The notes below the pieces were generated by a model. The model ran no database searches and was not told where the DNA came from. It worked only from the letters and a program-made list of their open reading frames with translations. The position numbers and the translations under genes were made by a program. Source: Halocaridina rubra (taxonomy: Eukaryota > Arthropoda > Malacostraca > Decapoda > Atyidae). From it: 64,000 nt of DNA. Of this stretch, positions 62,752 to 64,000 are shown one piece after another. The stretch is taken from positions 47,501-111,500 of the forward strand of contig JAXCGZ010009489.1 of the NCBI GenBank assembly GCA_037179515.1. The letters are read 5' to 3'. How positions within the stretch are numbered: the stretch's first letter is position 1; every line of letters starts with the position of its first letter.

Positions 62752-63737
62752 TTCAACGGGTTATCAACTGGGGTCCAATTAGACCCTGGAGGGGTTCATG
62801 TAACATTACTAAGAGGTCTAAAGAAACAAAATTGCAGAATGTGTGTTCACAACAGTATTCTAGTGGTTCACAGAGTAATTTCATTTTGGGATCATAGTTA
62901 CAACTGAAAAATATAATTTCTATACCAAAGTAAAACAAAAAAGCTATTTCTTTTTTCTGGTCAATCAACTGAAAGAAAATGACATCGAAGTTTACCACCA
63001 ATACTTTTTTCTCGAAATACTAATTCATATCTGGTTTAGTGGCCTTTTTCATATTGGTAATTAGGATTTCTTTTTTTCCTTTATTTTTCCGCTGTGCTCA
63101 TATCGTTAATCATATTTATTTTATTCTAAACATAAGCCAAGGAGGTTAAAGATGGTACATTTTTACAAATACAGTAAATTGAAATGATAAAACTGGCTTT
63201 GGACTGGGTAAGTTCTTTTAGGATTGAAATCTGATCTCATTCAAGCAACTTCTCTCTCTATGACCAACACTGATACAAGTTAGAGATAATGCACTAACAA
63301 AACATGAGGAACTCGGATTTCACCAACAAAGCTCAGAGATATTAATGCAATTTGACAAAATATGAGGATTAGATTGCTGGCATTACAAAAGGAGGGATTA
63401 GAGGTACTGTATTAACTTCTTCAACGAAGATAGTATCCATGCGAACTATGCAGTCTGGTCATATATATCGATGTACTAAGCAGTTTTCTTTAGTTAAGGT
63501 AGCCCCCTGGTTCATGAGAATTAGGAATCATCATCAATGTACAGTACAGTACTTCAGTTTTGTGCAAAAACTCAACTGCGTATTTATTTATTTATTTGGC
63601 CTAAAATAGCGAATATTGCAAATTTGCTTTAAACAAGTTTTTTCTATCTTTCGAATGTCTATGGGGCTCCATCAATATATATATATATAAATAAAGTTCC
63701 ATGGGGGAAAAAAGACATTGAGAACCCCTTGTCTAGA
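62752..63737. mobile_element. Possible non-autonomous hAT-like element
   Basis: Left end CAACGGGTTATCAACTGGGG and right end, read in reverse, CAAGGGGTTCTCAATGTC agree at 12 of 14 terminal bases and resemble hAT-type ends. No transposase, and no clear 8 bp target duplication. Confidence 0.35.
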
Positions 63738-64000
63738 GTAAGCCTAGGAGATATTTTTTTTTATAAGACAGACCCAACTGTAATTTAGACATATTGAGAA
63801 TAATGGAAAGAGAACAGTTTTACATTTGTCAGCATACTGGGTATAGGAGTGCAATGTCTTGCATTCCTAAGTAAAAGGCAAAATCTATTCGTGTGAAAAG
63901 AGTCATTATTAGCAGAAATATAATATTACTAGTGGAAATGGAATATTGTCTATATCAAGTGGCTATGAAAAAAAAGAACTCTTTTTTTGTGACTGAAGAT

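Noticed and set aside
62753..63001. Minus-strand open frame as an upstream exon of the minus-strand gene
   Set aside because: Low-complexity hydrophobic sequence inside a possible hAT-like element, with no splice-compatible link to 62233.

Overview
The window is nuclear DNA from an animal, most likely an arthropod and probably a decapod crustacean. The genes have GT-AG introns. Long (CT)n, (AT)n, (ATT)n and (CA)n microsatellites recur every one to two kilobases. Degraded LINE, SINE and foldback elements fill most of the non-coding space. The decapod assignment is an inference from this repeat landscape together with an invertebrate-type sulfonylurea receptor gene; no species can be named from sequence alone.

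The main gene is a complete plus-strand ABC transporter of subfamily C, a sulfonylurea receptor (SUR, ABCC8/9-like). It has 30 coding exons between 19653 and 57503 that join in frame into a protein of 1876 residues. The order is TMD0 (five membrane segments), L0 linker, TMD1, NBD1, a long proline-rich and then acidic linker, TMD2, NBD2. SUR proteins assemble with Kir6 channels into ATP-sensitive potassium channels; no Kir6 gene is in the window. Unusual points are a cysteine in the second Walker B acidic position of NBD1, an enlarged NBD1-TMD2 linker, and two introns that carry duplicated 3' ends of the preceding exon together with the donor site (exons 15 and 20).

Layout: 1-19650 is AT-rich intergenic DNA with microsatellites, SINEs, LINE 3' ends and foldback elements, and no convincing gene. 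19653-57503 is the SUR gene. Its first two introns (8.0 and 6.3 kb) hold most of the intragenic transposons, including a CR1/L2-like reverse transcriptase tail, a CR1/L2-like endonuclease fragment and a jockey-superfamily reverse transcriptase fragment. 57504-60270 is the 3' flank. 60271-62233 holds the last two coding exons of an unidentified minus-strand gene for a protein with a C-terminal membrane anchor. This gene is convergent with SUR and continues beyond the window or into exons not recognised here. 62234-64000 is non-coding and includes a possible hAT-like element.

Repeat biology is the other theme. One tRNA-derived SINE family occurs about 17 times, three times with clear target-site duplications of about 15 bp and once as a three-unit tandem array. 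A second SINE-like family occurs twice. Foldback elements carry TAA flanks. Several CR1-like fragments begin exactly at (CA)n tracts. I found no evidence for a wholly new enzymatic system; the most testable new observations are the exon-plus-donor duplications, the NBD1 substitution and the SINE-to-satellite array.
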